From Ponticaulis sp. (GTDB lineage: Bacteria; Pseudomonadota; Alphaproteobacteria; Caulobacterales; Hyphomonadaceae): DNA of 64,000 nucleotides. A model generated the notes under the pieces. That model was not told where the DNA came from, did not search any database, and worked only from the letters and a program-made list of their open reading frames with translations. Below, piece by piece: positions 8,890 to 18,813 of this stretch; the stretch's first letter is position 1; the number at the start of each line of letters is the position of its first letter. Where the stretch lies: positions 273,470 through 337,469 of the forward strand of contig PBNO01000006.1 of NCBI GenBank assembly GCA_002723155.1. Direction: 5' to 3'. A program made the position numbers and the translations under genes.

Positions 8890-10647
8890 CTATTGCGCGT
8901 TTGCTGCAAGGTCTTCCTGACGGATCGCCTCGAACTCATTGCCTTCATACCAGGTTGGCCACTCATCTGATTGCGCGATGCGGCGGCCGACTTCGTAGAG
9001 TGCAGAGATATTCTGCTGCATACCAGACAGGTCCCAGTTCGGGTTATATTCGTCCTGTGGCTTGTGATAGCGAAGCGCTGTGTACTCGGCTGCGGCTGCC
9101 GTACCTGCAGGTCGTCCGCCTTCAACCATGTCGTCACCGCCATCAGCATAGAGCATTGGGATGCCGATCTTTGCGTAGCTTACGTGGTCTGAGCGGTAGA
9201 AATACCCGTTCTGTGGAAGTGGATCCGGGCGAACGACACGGCCGTCTGCTTCGAGCACGTCCGTCAGAATGTCTTCCAGCTCTGATGCGCCATAACCGAC
9301 AACGACCATGTCGTGTGTCGGGCCGGTCGGAAGCATGCCGTCCATATTGATGCCGGCAACAATCTGATGGCTATCAATGACTTCGTTCTCAGCCATATAG
9401 GCTGAGCCGAGCAGGCCGGACTCTTCAAGCGTAACGGCAGCGAAGAGAACAGAGCGGCGTGGGGCTTCAGCGACCATTGCTTCGGCGATATCGAGCAGGC
9501 CAGCAGACCCGGTCGCGTTGTCTACCGCACCATTATAAATGGTGTCTTCGGAAGCAAAGCTGAAGTTCGGGTCGTTCGGGTCAGCTGCATTGCCGAGGTG
9601 ATCCCAGTGCGCAGTGAAGAGAACGAATTCGTCCGGAGCTTCTGTGCCTTCAATCATGCCGAGCACGTTGCGGGACTCTGCGTATTCAACAGTCTGAACG
9701 ATGCGGCCAGATGCAGTGAGGTCGCCCAAATCTACGTAAGAGAAACCCGGTTCTGCCGCCGCAGCATAGAGATCATCAAAGCTGAGACCTGCTTCAGCGA
9801 AGAGAGCACGGGCGACGTCTTCGGTAATCCAGCCTTCCATCATGGCGCGGCTTTCACCGCCGTCCGCATAGACAAGGTCCGCCTGAGCGCCTGTCCATGA
9901 GTTGGCGACAACGTCCCAGCCGTATGCAGCTGGTTCCGTCTGGTGAACGATGATGGCAGCCGTTGCGCCCTGACGCGCCGCTTCTTCGAATTTGTAAGTC
10001 CAGCGGCCATAGTAAGTCATGGCGTTGCCGTTGAAGAGGTCAGGGTCCTGAGTGGCAAAGCCCGGATCATTTACGAGGATGATGACGGTTTTGCCTTCAA
10101 CATCGAGGCCTTCATAATCGTTCCAGCCATATTCCGGCGCGACTGCGCCATAGCCAACGAAAACGACTTCGGAATCTTCGAATGAGATGTCCATTTCGCG
10201 TTGGCGCTTGGACCAGATCACAGCGTCAGAGCCGATCTCGAATGGCGCAGCGTCGGCAGACGAGGAAATTGTCAGGGAAGATTGCTCTTCATCGACCGTC
10301 TGATTGACCATTTCTACGGTCTGGTACCAGGAGCCGTCATTTGCCGGAACGAGGCCGATGCGCTCCATCTCGGCAGCGATCCAGTCGGCAGCAGCTTCGC
10401 CAGCGACGCTGCCCGGGCCGCGACCTTCGAATGTGTCATCGGCCAATGTCGCAATCCGCACACGCAGATCGTCTTCTGTGATTTCCGGAGACGTTGTTGG
10501 CAGCGGCATGAGGAGACCGTCACCGGTTTCGACGGCGGCTGTATCCTCAACGATCGGCGCCTCTGCCTCTGGGGCGTCAGTCTCTGATGATGGCGAGCAC
10601 GCCGCCAAAATGGCCCCGAGGGCCGAACATGCAAGTAGTCGTTTCAT
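8890..10647 (-). CDS. M28-family metallopeptidase, lipoprotein
   Basis: Predicted outer-envelope lipoprotein: signal peptide with lipobox LAAC (Cys17). It has a PA-like insert (about 155-330) and a C-terminal M28 zinc peptidase domain with AHWDHLG (His347), DNATGSAG, EESGLLG and a final YRSDHVSY zinc His. The family removes amino acids or hydrolyses peptides outside the cytoplasm. The frame opens at 10656, but AGAGG is directly adjacent to that ATG. The ATG at 10647 has a 9-base spacing and gives a typical signal peptide (MKRLLACS), so it is preferred. 585 residues. Confidence 0.92.
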   Translation of the reverse strand: MKRLLACSALGAILAACSPSSETDAPEAEAPIVEDTAAVETGDGLLMPLPTTSPEITEDDLRVRIATLADDTFEGRGPGSVAGEAAADWIAAEMERIGLVPANDGSWYQTVEMVNQTVDEEQSSLTISSSADAAPFEIGSDAVIWSKRQREMDISFEDSEVVFVGYGAVAPEYGWNDYEGLDVEGKTVIILVNDPGFATQDPDLFNGNAMTYYGRWTYKFEEAARQGATAAIIVHQTEPAAYGWDVVANSWTGAQADLVYADGGESRAMMEGWITEDVARALFAEAGLSFDDLYAAAAEPGFSYVDLGDLTASGRIVQTVEYAESRNVLGMIEGTEAPDEFVLFTAHWDHLGNAADPNDPNFSFASEDTIYNGAVDNATGSAGLLDIAEAMVAEAPRRSVLFAAVTLEESGLLGSAYMAENEVIDSHQIVAGINMDGMLPTGPTHDMVVVGYGASELEDILTDVLEADGRVVRPDPLPQNGYFYRSDHVSYAKIGIPMLYADGGDDMVEGGRPAGTAAAAEYTALRYHKPQDEYNPNWDLSGMQQNISALYEVGRRIAQSDEWPTWYEGNEFEAIRQEDLAANAQ

Positions 10648-10716
10648 AGAGGGCATCCTCTTTCAGAATTTTGATCAGACTTGGCACGCTGTGCCCCGAT
10701 CGGCAAGTTTGTGCGC

Positions 10717-11562
10717 CTATTTCATCATCTTCCGGACATTGTTCGGAAGCGCGAGTGCGCCTTTGGCAATATCCATGTTGAAGTAAACCAGCTTGTCCGC
10801 GTCGACATGGTCGTATTTCGGCTCCAGCGGGTTGTCGTCACTGATCAGGCCGCCGCACCAGTCGCCAGAAATGTAGAACGGGCAAGGCATGAGGAATGGC
10901 TTGAAGTGTGTGAACAGGTCTGCCAGCCGGTGGTACATGAGCGACATGCCGTTGGTATAGAAGGTCGGGCTGCCGAGCATCTGGCACGTCACGCCGCCCG
11001 GACGGATGGCTTTTTTGATGTGCGAGTAGAACTCGTCAGTCACGAGCGGATTTGCCGTCTGTGCGCCTACGTGAGCTTCTTCGCAGACATCCGTTGAATC
11101 GATGATGATCGCGTCGAAGGCGTTCTCCTGCTCGGCGAGATACGCAGCGCCATCTCCGATCCGGATTTCGACGCGTGGATCTTTGAGACCAGCTGTCAGC
11201 TCGGGCAGATATTTTTCGGACACTTCCACGACGACCGGATCAAGCTCCGCGAGTACGATGCGCTCCAGACCCGGATATTTAGCGAGCTCGGTCACTGTGC
11301 CGCCATCGCCGCCACCAATCACCAGAACCGATTTCGGGTTCTCAATGCATGAAAGCGTCAGGTGCACCATGTGCTCGTGATAAACGTAATGCGTGTCCTC
11401 AGACAGCATGAGCACATCATCAATCAGCATCACGACGCCATGGGCATCTGTCCTGACGAGTTTGATGTCCTGCCATTCGGAGGTCTCGTGCGCGATGAGC
11501 TCGCCTTCGACGAATGAGCCGTAGGACGGAGTATGTTTGTCTTCGAATCTGTTCTTGGTCAT
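10717..11562 (-). CDS. speE: Spermidine (polyamine) synthase
   Basis: Aminopropyltransferase that moves the aminopropyl group of decarboxylated SAM to putrescine. 281 residues. The nucleotide-binding motif GGGDGGT is at 83-89 and the catalytic region IIIDSTDV around Asp155/Asp158. The N-terminal beta domain (YGSFVEGELIAHETSEWQDI) is typical. A GTG two codons earlier (11568) is an alternative start. No speD is visible nearby. Confidence 0.94.
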   Translation of the reverse strand: MTKNRFEDKHTPSYGSFVEGELIAHETSEWQDIKLVRTDAHGVVMLIDDVLMLSEDTHYVYHEHMVHLTLSCIENPKSVLVIGGGDGGTVTELAKYPGLERIVLAELDPVVVEVSEKYLPELTAGLKDPRVEIRIGDGAAYLAEQENAFDAIIIDSTDVCEEAHVGAQTANPLVTDEFYSHIKKAIRPGGVTCQMLGSPTFYTNGMSLMYHRLADLFTHFKPFLMPCPFYISGDWCGGLISDDNPLEPKYDHVDADKLVYFNMDIAKGALALPNNVRKMMK

Positions 11563-11623
11563 GGTCACTTTTTATGAGTGCATGCCTTTTGCGGCAAGAC
11601 GCGTTGTGAGCAGGGCTCGCGAA

Positions 11624-12520
11624 TTATTGGTCTTCCGGTAGAGGGATGAATTCATCCTCGTTAGGCGGCATGCCAAACGGAGTGTTTTGCCAGTTTCCGG
11701 CGATAGATGCGCGCCAGTCTTCCTTAGCCTGATCAATGCGTTCTTTGGTCGATGCGACGAAGTTCCATTCAATGTAGCGACGCTCGGTATGTGGTGCGCC
11801 GCCAATAATGGCGATGCGCGTATCTGCAGCCAGTTCGACGGAGCCGATGTCACCGGCTTCGAACACAACCATTTGACCCTCTGTAAAGGTGTGCCCCTCG
11901 AAGGTCATCGTTCCGGAAACGACATAGGCGGCACGCTCTTCGGTGTCAGCGGGCAGTGGAAGGCTGCACGCGGTTTCTGTCTCTGCGACGACGTATAGCG
12001 TTTCATGAGGGAACCGGACCGGCGATGTCAGCTCATATGCCTTCCCCATGACAACGCGTACTTTGGCCGGGCCGACCATCGCCTCCGGGATATCTGCTGC
12101 AGGGTAGTGATCAAACGCCGGATCGCACTCTTCATGAGATTTTGGCAGAGCCAGCCAGGTCTGGATGCCGTGCAGGCGATGGCCGTTCTTTTCCAGTTCG
12201 ACGGGTGTCCGTTCGGAGTGGGCGATGCCTTTGCCTGCGGTCATTAGGTTCACCGCGCCTGGATGGACTTCGATTTCTGTGTCCAGCGTATCGCGGTGGA
12301 GCATGCCGCCTTCAAACAGGTAGGTGACAGTGGACAGACAGGTATGTGGGTGAGGGCGGACATCAATGCCTTTGCCTGAAGCAAATTCAGCCGGGCCGAT
12401 ATGATCAAAGAAAATAAACGGACCGACCAGTTTCTGCTTTGCACTCGGAATAGCGCGTCGCACGGAAAATGCGCCGAGGTCATGTTCTTTTGGGCTAAGG
12501 ACAAGCTTGATGGATGACAT
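11624..12520 (-). CDS. Pirin family protein
   Basis: Bicupin of the pirin family, 298 residues. The iron-binding pattern is present: HPHTC in the N-terminal cupin, then GIAHSE, supplying three His and one Glu. Some bacterial pirins have quercetinase activity or bind metabolic enzymes; the role here is unknown. ATG 12520 is chosen because AGAGG lies 7 bases upstream; the longer frame to 12583 lacks a ribosome-binding site. Confidence 0.92.
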   Translation of the reverse strand: MSSIKLVLSPKEHDLGAFSVRRAIPSAKQKLVGPFIFFDHIGPAEFASGKGIDVRPHPHTCLSTVTYLFEGGMLHRDTLDTEIEVHPGAVNLMTAGKGIAHSERTPVELEKNGHRLHGIQTWLALPKSHEECDPAFDHYPAADIPEAMVGPAKVRVVMGKAYELTSPVRFPHETLYVVAETETACSLPLPADTEERAAYVVSGTMTFEGHTFTEGQMVVFEAGDIGSVELAADTRIAIIGGAPHTERRYIEWNFVASTKERIDQAKEDWRASIAGNWQNTPFGMPPNEDEFIPLPEDQ

Positions 12521-12576
12521 TGTATGGCCTCTGATGCGAACTATCGTTGGTATGTCAGATAGTGTGTCGGGATAGA

Positions 12577-13191
12577 ATGTCATTGGAGCAAGGGTCGAAA
12601 CCGGATTTTGATGCGTTTTGCGCAGAAGTTCGAGGCTGCCGGGTGTGTTTGCAGTCGCAAAACCCTCTGCCGCATGAGCCGAGACCCGTATTTCAAATTC
12701 ACCCTGACGCGACTTTGCTGATCGCGGGGCAGGCCCCGGGAAATCTGGTCAATCTTTCAGGGCGCCCGTTCACCGATCCGTCCGGTGATCGTCTGCGCGA
12801 GTGGATGGGAATTGGCTCGGACATTTTCTACGATGCGTCACGTGTGGCGATCGTTCCTATGGGCTTCTGTTTCCCGGGCTACACACCTAAAGGCGCAGAT
12901 AAACCGCCGCGAAAAGAATGTGCCTTGACATGGCGTGAGCAAATGCTCACATACTTGCCGAAGATCAGAACAACGCTTCTGATTGGTGGGTATGCCCAGC
13001 AGTGGCATTTAGAGGACGGATTCAAGGGACGCGTTACAGATACGGTGGAGAACTGGCGGGCCTATGCGCCGCGTCACTTCGTGCTGCCGCATCCTTCATG
13101 GCGAAACAATGCATGGCTGAAACGACATTCATGGTTCGAAACAGATTTGCTTCCCGAGCTGCGAAGGGCGGTGCAATCGGCGCTCGCTTGA
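12577..13191 (+). CDS. Uracil-DNA glycosylase family protein
   Basis: 204 residues. It has the superfamily motif GQAPG (motif 1, near residue 51) followed by RPFTDPSGDRLREW, and motif 2 as LPHPSWRN near the C-terminus. Two cysteines (RGCRVC) lie at the N-terminus, but not the full four-cysteine set of family 4/5 iron-sulfur UDGs. Probably removes uracil or damaged bases from DNA. Divergent from the pirin gene. A TTG at 12547 would extend the N-terminus but is less likely. Confidence 0.8.
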   Translation: MSLEQGSKPDFDAFCAEVRGCRVCLQSQNPLPHEPRPVFQIHPDATLLIAGQAPGNLVNLSGRPFTDPSGDRLREWMGIGSDIFYDASRVAIVPMGFCFPGYTPKGADKPPRKECALTWREQMLTYLPKIRTTLLIGGYAQQWHLEDGFKGRVTDTVENWRAYAPRHFVLPHPSWRNNAWLKRHSWFETDLLPELRRAVQSALA

Positions 13192-14174
13192 GTGCTGCCC
13201 TTATTCTGATCCTCACCACGATTTTGAGCGGCTGTGTCAGCCATCTTTATCCTGAGTTTCCCGAGGAACGTATCGCTATGCCGCATTTTGATCTGGACCG
13301 GTCGCGTTTTGTCTCATTCGATGGTGCAGAGCTGGGCCTCACGGTCTGGGGAGGTCATTTGTCTGAGCCGGAACATGTTGTTGTGGGTATTCACGGGATG
13401 AATGACTATGCAAATGCTTTTCATATGGCTGGGCCGTGGTGGGCAGAGCGTGGAGTTCTGACCTATGCCTATGATCAGCGGGGATTTGGCAGGTCGCCCA
13501 ACCATGGTCGCTGGCCGAATGAAGACACCATGCGCGAAGACCTTCGTACAATTGTCCGCTCTGCGCGTCAGGCGCATCCTGAAGCGACGCTGACCGTTGT
13601 TGGCATCTCGATGGGCGGCGCTGTTGCGATGTCTGTTTTCGGGGCTGAGGGCGCGCCGGATATTGATCGCCTGATCCTTTCAGGCCCGGGACTTCGCGGC
13701 ATGGGCGCCATCCCGTTTTATCAGAAAATTGCACTTGAGCTGGCAACGCGTGTCCGTCCGAACTGGATTGTGACGCCGCCCCGCCGTTTTGTTCGCATTG
13801 AGCCGTCCGATAACGTTGAAATGCTTGAGCGGACTTGGTCGGCCCCACTTATGCAGCGAGAGAACCGGATCGATCAGGTTTATGGCGTTGCCCAACTGAT
13901 GGAGACAGCCCACCAGCGGGCTCAAAACCTGCCCGAGAGGACTTTGCTTCTATATGGTGCAAAGGACTATGTGATCCCGCCTTCCGGCGTTGAGCGAACG
14001 GCCCAGGTACTGCCGTCTCATGTGCGCACAGCCTATTACGAGAACGGTTATCATATGCTGATGCGGGACCTGCAGGCAGAAACGGTCTGGCAGGATCAGC
14101 TTGCCTTCATGATTGATCCGGAAGCATCGTTACCTTCTGGCGCGCCTGCATTGCCCTGGGTCGCTGAAAACTGA
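13131..14174 (+). CDS. Lipoprotein alpha/beta hydrolase (lysophospholipase-like)
   Basis: 347 residues. A signal sequence ends in lipobox LSGC; then comes an alpha/beta-hydrolase fold with GIHGMNDY (oxyanion), nucleophile elbow GISMGG, acid region YGAKDYVIPP and catalytic His in GYHMLMRD. Closest in style to monoacylglycerol lipase/lysophospholipase L2. The start at 13131 overlaps the preceding gene by 61 bases but supplies the positively charged n-region. A TTG at 13188 overlapping the upstream stop (TTGA) would leave a signal peptide with no basic residues. Confidence 0.85.
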   Translation: MVRNRFASRAAKGGAIGARLSAALILILTTILSGCVSHLYPEFPEERIAMPHFDLDRSRFVSFDGAELGLTVWGGHLSEPEHVVVGIHGMNDYANAFHMAGPWWAERGVLTYAYDQRGFGRSPNHGRWPNEDTMREDLRTIVRSARQAHPEATLTVVGISMGGAVAMSVFGAEGAPDIDRLILSGPGLRGMGAIPFYQKIALELATRVRPNWIVTPPRRFVRIEPSDNVEMLERTWSAPLMQRENRIDQVYGVAQLMETAHQRAQNLPERTLLLYGAKDYVIPPSGVERTAQVLPSHVRTAYYENGYHMLMRDLQAETVWQDQLAFMIDPEASLPSGAPALPWVAEN

Positions 14175-14251
14175 TCCTCACAGAAGCCTGATGTTAACCA
14201 TTGTATCATAACCAATAAGTTGATCAGACAGATTCGGGTGAGCCTGCAATT

Positions 14252-15199
14252 ATGGTGGCAGCGCTGAAAAAATTAACTGGCGATGACCTCGTCGGGCGGT
14301 TTTCCGCCTGGTGGGATGGTCGTGAGTATGTTCCTTCCGGCGATGCTGAGTCCGAAGACACCGAAGCTGCGCCCGTTGAGGCTGACATTCCCGAAATAAA
14401 GAAGAAGCCCGCAAACACTGATGCATTGTCTCCTGCAGCCTCGCGCATAGCCGCGATTGAGACTGTCTGGGGGGAGGGGCGTTTCGGTCCCGGAAGTGCA
14501 GAAATCGAAGCGCGTCTGACGGACAGTCTCGGAGCGATGGAGAATGGCTCGGAAGACCAGTTTGGCGTCATCAATTCTGATCCAGCCACGGTACGACACA
14601 TTATGGGCGTTACCGGAGGCACACCCGTCATCTCAGAGTGGCGCGTGCCATGCGCGGGTCGTTTCCGCGAAGAATTTCCTGACTTTGAGATGATGAATGG
14701 CGATCTCGATCGCCCGCCATTTCAGGCTGAATCACTGAAATTGATGTTCAGTCAGGATGCGTTCGCCTACTCAGATCACAAGTCCGGTCTTGCTGTACGT
14801 GTGTTCCGGAGCCTTAAGCCGGGTGGCCAATGGGTTATTCTGGATACGCTCCGCGGTACGTCGACGGGGCGTCTTGCTCCTGCTTTTGCCTCATCTTGGA
14901 GTGAGCCGCAGCTCGTTGATAGCCACGAGATTGCGGAAATCTGCGAAGGGGCGGGTTTTGAGCTCGTCAGCGACGAAGATGATCTGACCGGCGATGTCGT
15001 TCACGCGGCGCGGCAATCTTTTGACCGGTTCGGGCAGGACCTGTCAGCGCGTCTGGCAGGCAAGCTGGAGCAGGTGAATAAGGTCGTCTACATGCAGGAG
15101 CTCGGTTGGGAAGCTGAAAGCTGGAAGTGGCGACAGCGGGCTCTGGCTGGCGAATTGCTGCAGGTAAAAATGTGGAAATTCAGACGCCCGGCTGAATAG
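14252..15199 (+). CDS. SAM-dependent methyltransferase-like protein
   Basis: 315 residues. The N-terminal about 75 residues are acidic and probably disordered (SEDTEAAPVEADIPEIKKK). The rest resembles class-I methyltransferases: GDLDRPPFQAESLKLMFSQDAFAYSD matches the motif II/post-II region, and VRVFRSLKPGGQWVILDT matches motif III. A clear glycine-rich motif I is weak or missing, so it may be degenerate. Substrate unknown. Confidence 0.65.
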   Translation: MVAALKKLTGDDLVGRFSAWWDGREYVPSGDAESEDTEAAPVEADIPEIKKKPANTDALSPAASRIAAIETVWGEGRFGPGSAEIEARLTDSLGAMENGSEDQFGVINSDPATVRHIMGVTGGTPVISEWRVPCAGRFREEFPDFEMMNGDLDRPPFQAESLKLMFSQDAFAYSDHKSGLAVRVFRSLKPGGQWVILDTLRGTSTGRLAPAFASSWSEPQLVDSHEIAEICEGAGFELVSDEDDLTGDVVHAARQSFDRFGQDLSARLAGKLEQVNKVVYMQELGWEAESWKWRQRALAGELLQVKMWKFRRPAE

Positions 15200-15286
15200 C
15201 CTTCGGTATCGGCAGTTTTGGGGTTGTTTAATCCCTGTTTAGCTGTAACAGCGCAATAATAGTTCTCGCAATCGCTGAGGTAAGCC

Positions 15287-16330
15287 ATGTTTGATCTGCC
15301 GTCATTTGATGCGCATGAAGGCGTTCACGTATTTCACGACGACAAGACCGGACTTCGTGCCGTTATTGCAATCCACTCAACGGCGCTTGGGCCTGCGGCA
15401 GGTGGATGCCGGATGTGGGACTATGTGGACAGTCAGGCGATGGTTCGCGATGCGCTGCGTCTGTCTCAGGGCATGTCCTATAAGAACGCGATGGCCGATT
15501 TGCCTCTGGGCGGAGGTAAGTCTGTGATCTGGGGCAACGCCAAGACGGATAAATCGCCGGACTTGTTTCGCGCCTTCGGACGCGCGGTCGAGTCGTTGTC
15601 TGGAAATTACTGGACCGCGGAAGATGTTGGGCTGACGCCGCAGGACCTGGAGTATGCCCGTGAAGAAACACGCTATGTGGCCGGCCTCACGTCTGGCGCT
15701 GCTGCGAGTGGCGATCCATCTCCCGTCACAGCGGAGGGCGCTTATCGCGGCATTCGCGCAGCGCTGCTGGCAGATACCGGATCTGACGAACTGGAAGGCC
15801 GCTCTATTGCGGTTCAGGGTGTTGGTCATGTTGGTGCGAATATTGTCCGCAAGCTGCGCCGTGAAGGCGCTACGGTTTACATCGCAGACATTGCTGCTGA
15901 CGCAGTCTCCGACCTCGCCGACGAAACCGGTGCGATCCCGGTGGGCGTCGATGAAATTCTGTTCCGGGAAGTTGATGTGGTGTCACCGAACGCTCTCGGC
16001 GGCGTTCTGAACTCGGAAACGATAGCCAAGCTCAATTGTCGGATCGTAGCCGGTGCAGCGAATAACCAGCTTTTCGCTCCGGAGATGGGTGATGAACTTG
16101 CTGCTCGCGGTATTCTGTATGCGCCTGATTATGTGATTAATGGCGGCGGCATCATCAATGTCGCGGCGGAAATATCCGGCAATTACGATGAGGCCTGGGT
16201 GGAAAGCAAACTGTCGTCTCTCATCGATACATTGCGTGATGTTTTTGAGCGATCCAAGTCTGAAGGGCGCGCGACACACAGAATAGCAGATGAAATTGCA
16301 AGATCCCGCATCGCGGCAGCCCGTAGGTAA
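15287..16330 (+). CDS. Leu/Glu/Phe/Val-type amino-acid dehydrogenase
   Basis: NAD-dependent oxidative deaminase of the leucine/glutamate dehydrogenase family, 347 residues. Substrate-binding AAGGCRMWDY, then MSYKNAMADLPLGGGKSVI with the two family lysines at about 66 and 78. The Rossmann fingerprint GVGHVGANIVRKL is at about 179-191. The length and the YKNA motif favour a leucine/branched-chain dehydrogenase over glutamate dehydrogenase, but substrate cannot be fixed from sequence alone. Confidence 0.88.
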   Translation: MFDLPSFDAHEGVHVFHDDKTGLRAVIAIHSTALGPAAGGCRMWDYVDSQAMVRDALRLSQGMSYKNAMADLPLGGGKSVIWGNAKTDKSPDLFRAFGRAVESLSGNYWTAEDVGLTPQDLEYAREETRYVAGLTSGAAASGDPSPVTAEGAYRGIRAALLADTGSDELEGRSIAVQGVGHVGANIVRKLRREGATVYIADIAADAVSDLADETGAIPVGVDEILFREVDVVSPNALGGVLNSETIAKLNCRIVAGAANNQLFAPEMGDELAARGILYAPDYVINGGGIINVAAEISGNYDEAWVESKLSSLIDTLRDVFERSKSEGRATHRIADEIARSRIAAARR

Positions 16331-16376
16331 TTTTACCTATATTTCAGGTTGCTTGGGGGAGTTTTATACCTGAAAT
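16324..16376. terminator. Two inverted repeats at the 3' end of the dehydrogenase
   Basis: TAGGTAA (16324-16330, including the stop codon) pairs with TTACCTA (16333-16339). Immediately after, ATTTCAGGT (16341-16349) pairs perfectly with ACCTGAAAT (16368-16376). There is no long T-run, so termination is probable rather than certain. Confidence 0.5.
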
Positions 16377-16497
16377 TTGGGCAAGCGCGCTAAATTCCGT
16401 AGCTGTTTTCAGTTAACGGCGTCGATTTTGCTGGAATTCATGAAAGGAATGAATAAGCTTCTTGAAGGCTGGGCGGAAGACCTAGGGGGGACACAAT

Positions 16498-16731
16498 ATG
16501 TCGGATGTGATTGTCCATGTATCAGTTGGTGACAATCAGACTGAAAGCAAATTCTTCGCAGCGATAGATGCGTTCGCACGCCAGCGTTTTGGCGTTAAGA
16601 ACACTCACAGCGATGAAGCGCCAGATATCATGGTGAAAACGATCCATTCCGGACAGAGTATCCGGAAGGCGATAACGTTTCAGGACCGCGAAACGGCGAG
16701 TGAATTTCTGAATTTCTGGCGCAGGCAGTGA
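16498..16731 (+). CDS. Small hypothetical protein
   Basis: 77 residues, with a strong GGGGGG ribosome-binding site 7 bases before the ATG. A mixed alpha/beta soluble protein (beta start DVIVHVSVGD); no recognised domain. It sits between the dehydrogenase and a receiver-domain gene. Composition matches the host. Confidence 0.6.
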   Translation: MSDVIVHVSVGDNQTESKFFAAIDAFARQRFGVKNTHSDEAPDIMVKTIHSGQSIRKAITFQDRETASEFLNFWRRQ

Positions 16732-16857
16732 CGCCTTAAACTTTGTATACAGTGCTATACTGAAGGTCTCGTTTGGCATGCTCCGAACGGAACGATTTAA
16801 ATATTTCAATCTTTACTGATATGATTGCACTAGTTTCTGCTGATTCGGGAGGCGGAT

Positions 16858-17322
16858 GTGCAATCATTTGCCCGTAATACAGGCACCATGCTCGACGCAT
16901 CTGATCTGCTCGATGCCATGAAGCCAAAAGTCAGACTCAATATCGTGTTGATTGAAGACGACGCGCGCGATGCTTTGCTCTTTCAGGAGCAATTGCGAAG
17001 AGCGTCATTCATTACGCCCGAAGTGACTCACTTTACGAGTCTGGAAGCCTTCTTTGAGTCGAATTGTGACAGTCCTGACGTTCTGGTTCTGGATCGCTTT
17101 ATCCAGCGTGTGGGGCTTACAGAAGGGCGAATCCGTCACGTGAAGGCGCGATATCCCGAGACAGGGATCATCATGTATACCGGTTCTATTGCTCCGGCTC
17201 TGCGCTCTATTGCGGTGCAGGAAGGTGCGTTTGCGGTTGTCGAGAAAGGTAGCCTTTCGCTGACCGAACTGGAGCTTCTGATCATGACAACCGCGTATGT
17301 GGGCTCGAAAATAACCAACTGA
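16858..17322 (+). CDS. Stand-alone response-regulator receiver protein
   Basis: 154 residues from GTG, with GGGAGG 6 bases upstream. Receiver fold: acidic triad EDD at 33-35, phosphoacceptor Asp79 in DVLVLDRF, conserved Thr in MYTGS and Lys in VVEKGS. There is no output domain, so it acts either by protein contact or in a phosphorelay. No histidine kinase is adjacent. Confidence 0.75.
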   Translation: MQSFARNTGTMLDASDLLDAMKPKVRLNIVLIEDDARDALLFQEQLRRASFITPEVTHFTSLEAFFESNCDSPDVLVLDRFIQRVGLTEGRIRHVKARYPETGIIMYTGSIAPALRSIAVQEGAFAVVEKGSLSLTELELLIMTTAYVGSKITN

Positions 17323-17490
17323 AATCGTTGTTTGTGGCGTCAAAAAAAGCATGAAGTATTCGACCTATTCGTAATAGTTCGCTCTCTCAAGGCTTCCCTT
17401 TTGCCAAAAAATTTGATGGATGCAGTTTGAAGATGCATAGGAGTGACACAAGTCACCCATCGATGGGCAAGCGTAGTCTGCAGGGAGAGC

Positions 17491-18669
17491 ATGATGAACT
17501 TTATTGGTGAACCAACAGAAGACCAGTTGGCGATTAAAGATGCCGTAGAGCGTACATGCTCTCAGTTCGACGATGAATACTGGCGTGATATCGACGAAAC
17601 GGGTGAGTGGCCTGAAGCCTTCACAAAGGCGATGGCCGAGGGCGGCTGGCTGGGCGTTGCGATGCCGGAAGAGGTCGGTGGTGCTGGTCTTGGCCTGACT
17701 GAGGCATCTATTGTGATGCACACAGTCGCGCGATCCGGCGCAGGCTTTTCCGGTGCATCTGCGATCCACCTAAATATTTTCGGTCCAAAGCCGCTGGAGA
17801 TTTTCGGGTCTGAAGAGCAGCGCAACGTGCACCTACCGAAGATTATCTCTGGCGAGCAGAAAATGTGTTTTGCCGTAACCGAGCCAAACTCCGGTCTGGA
17901 TACGTCTAACCTTGAGTCCAAAGCAGAGAAGCAGCCAAATGGCGATTATAAGCTGTACGGCCGTAAAATCTGGACGACGGGCGCACAGCGCGCCGACAAA
18001 ATCCTCATCATTGCGCGCACGACGCCAAAGGATCAGTGCTCCAAGCCGTATCTCGGTCTGTCCCTGTTCTACACCGATTTCGACAAGGTGAAGGCTGGCG
18101 CGACGCCAATCCCGAAAATGGGGCGTAAGGCGGTCGAATGTAACATGCTGTTCTTCGACGGTTACGAGATCCCAAAAGAAGACCTTATCGGTGAAGAAGG
18201 GCAGGGCTTCAAATACCTGCTTCACGGTCTGAACCCGGAGCGCGTTCTGTTTGCTGTAGAGGCAATTGGCCTTGGTCAGGCGGCACTGGCGAAAGCAACT
18301 CAGTACGCGAATGAGCGCCGCGTGTTCGGCCGGGCGATCGGTCAGAATCAGGGCATTGCGCACCCGCTTGCTAAATCATGGGCGGAACTCGAAGCGGCTG
18401 AGCTGATGGCTTACAAGGCGGCGTCCAAGTTTGACCAGAAGCTGGATTGCGGCGCTGAGGCGAACGCGGCGAAATACCTGGGCGCTGAAGCCGGCTTCAA
18501 AGCGTGTGAGACGGCTGTTCTGTCTCACGGCGGCATGGGCTATGCGCGTGAGTATCATGTTGAGCGCTATATGCGCGAAGCGATGCTGGCTCGTATCGCG
18601 CCGGTCAGCCGCGAGATGATCCTCAACTACATCTCAGAACGTGTGCTTGGCCTGCCGAAGAGCTATTAA
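17491..18669 (+). CDS. Acyl-CoA dehydrogenase
   Basis: FAD-dependent dehydrogenase, 392 residues, making the 2,3 double bond of an acyl-CoA. Family signatures include CFAVTEPNSGLDTS (FAD/substrate region) and, near the C-terminus, LSHGGMGYAREYHVERYMREA. The chain-length class is not evident. GGGAG precedes ATG 17491, and the next codon is also ATG with better spacing. An upstream in-frame start at 17443 has no ribosome-binding site. Confidence 0.93.
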   Translation: MMNFIGEPTEDQLAIKDAVERTCSQFDDEYWRDIDETGEWPEAFTKAMAEGGWLGVAMPEEVGGAGLGLTEASIVMHTVARSGAGFSGASAIHLNIFGPKPLEIFGSEEQRNVHLPKIISGEQKMCFAVTEPNSGLDTSNLESKAEKQPNGDYKLYGRKIWTTGAQRADKILIIARTTPKDQCSKPYLGLSLFYTDFDKVKAGATPIPKMGRKAVECNMLFFDGYEIPKEDLIGEEGQGFKYLLHGLNPERVLFAVEAIGLGQAALAKATQYANERRVFGRAIGQNQGIAHPLAKSWAELEAAELMAYKAASKFDQKLDCGAEANAAKYLGAEAGFKACETAVLSHGGMGYAREYHVERYMREAMLARIAPVSREMILNYISERVLGLPKSY

Positions 18670-18680
18670 ACGACATTTTC

Positions 18681-18721
18681 CCCTCTGCCGGTATAATTGC
18701 CGGCAGAGGGACTTATCTTCT
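18681..18721 (+). terminator. Rho-independent terminator after the acyl-CoA dehydrogenase
   Basis: Perfect 11-bp stem CCCTCTGCCGG (18681-18691) / CCGGCAGAGGG (18700-18710), then a T-rich stretch. Confidence 0.8.
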
Positions 18722-18813
18722 CTGTAACGTGTGCCAGAATTCTGCACACTGAGGTTTCTTTTACCGACAATAAGATTTAAGCAGCCGGTTCACAGATTGA
18801 GCAGGAGTTCGAC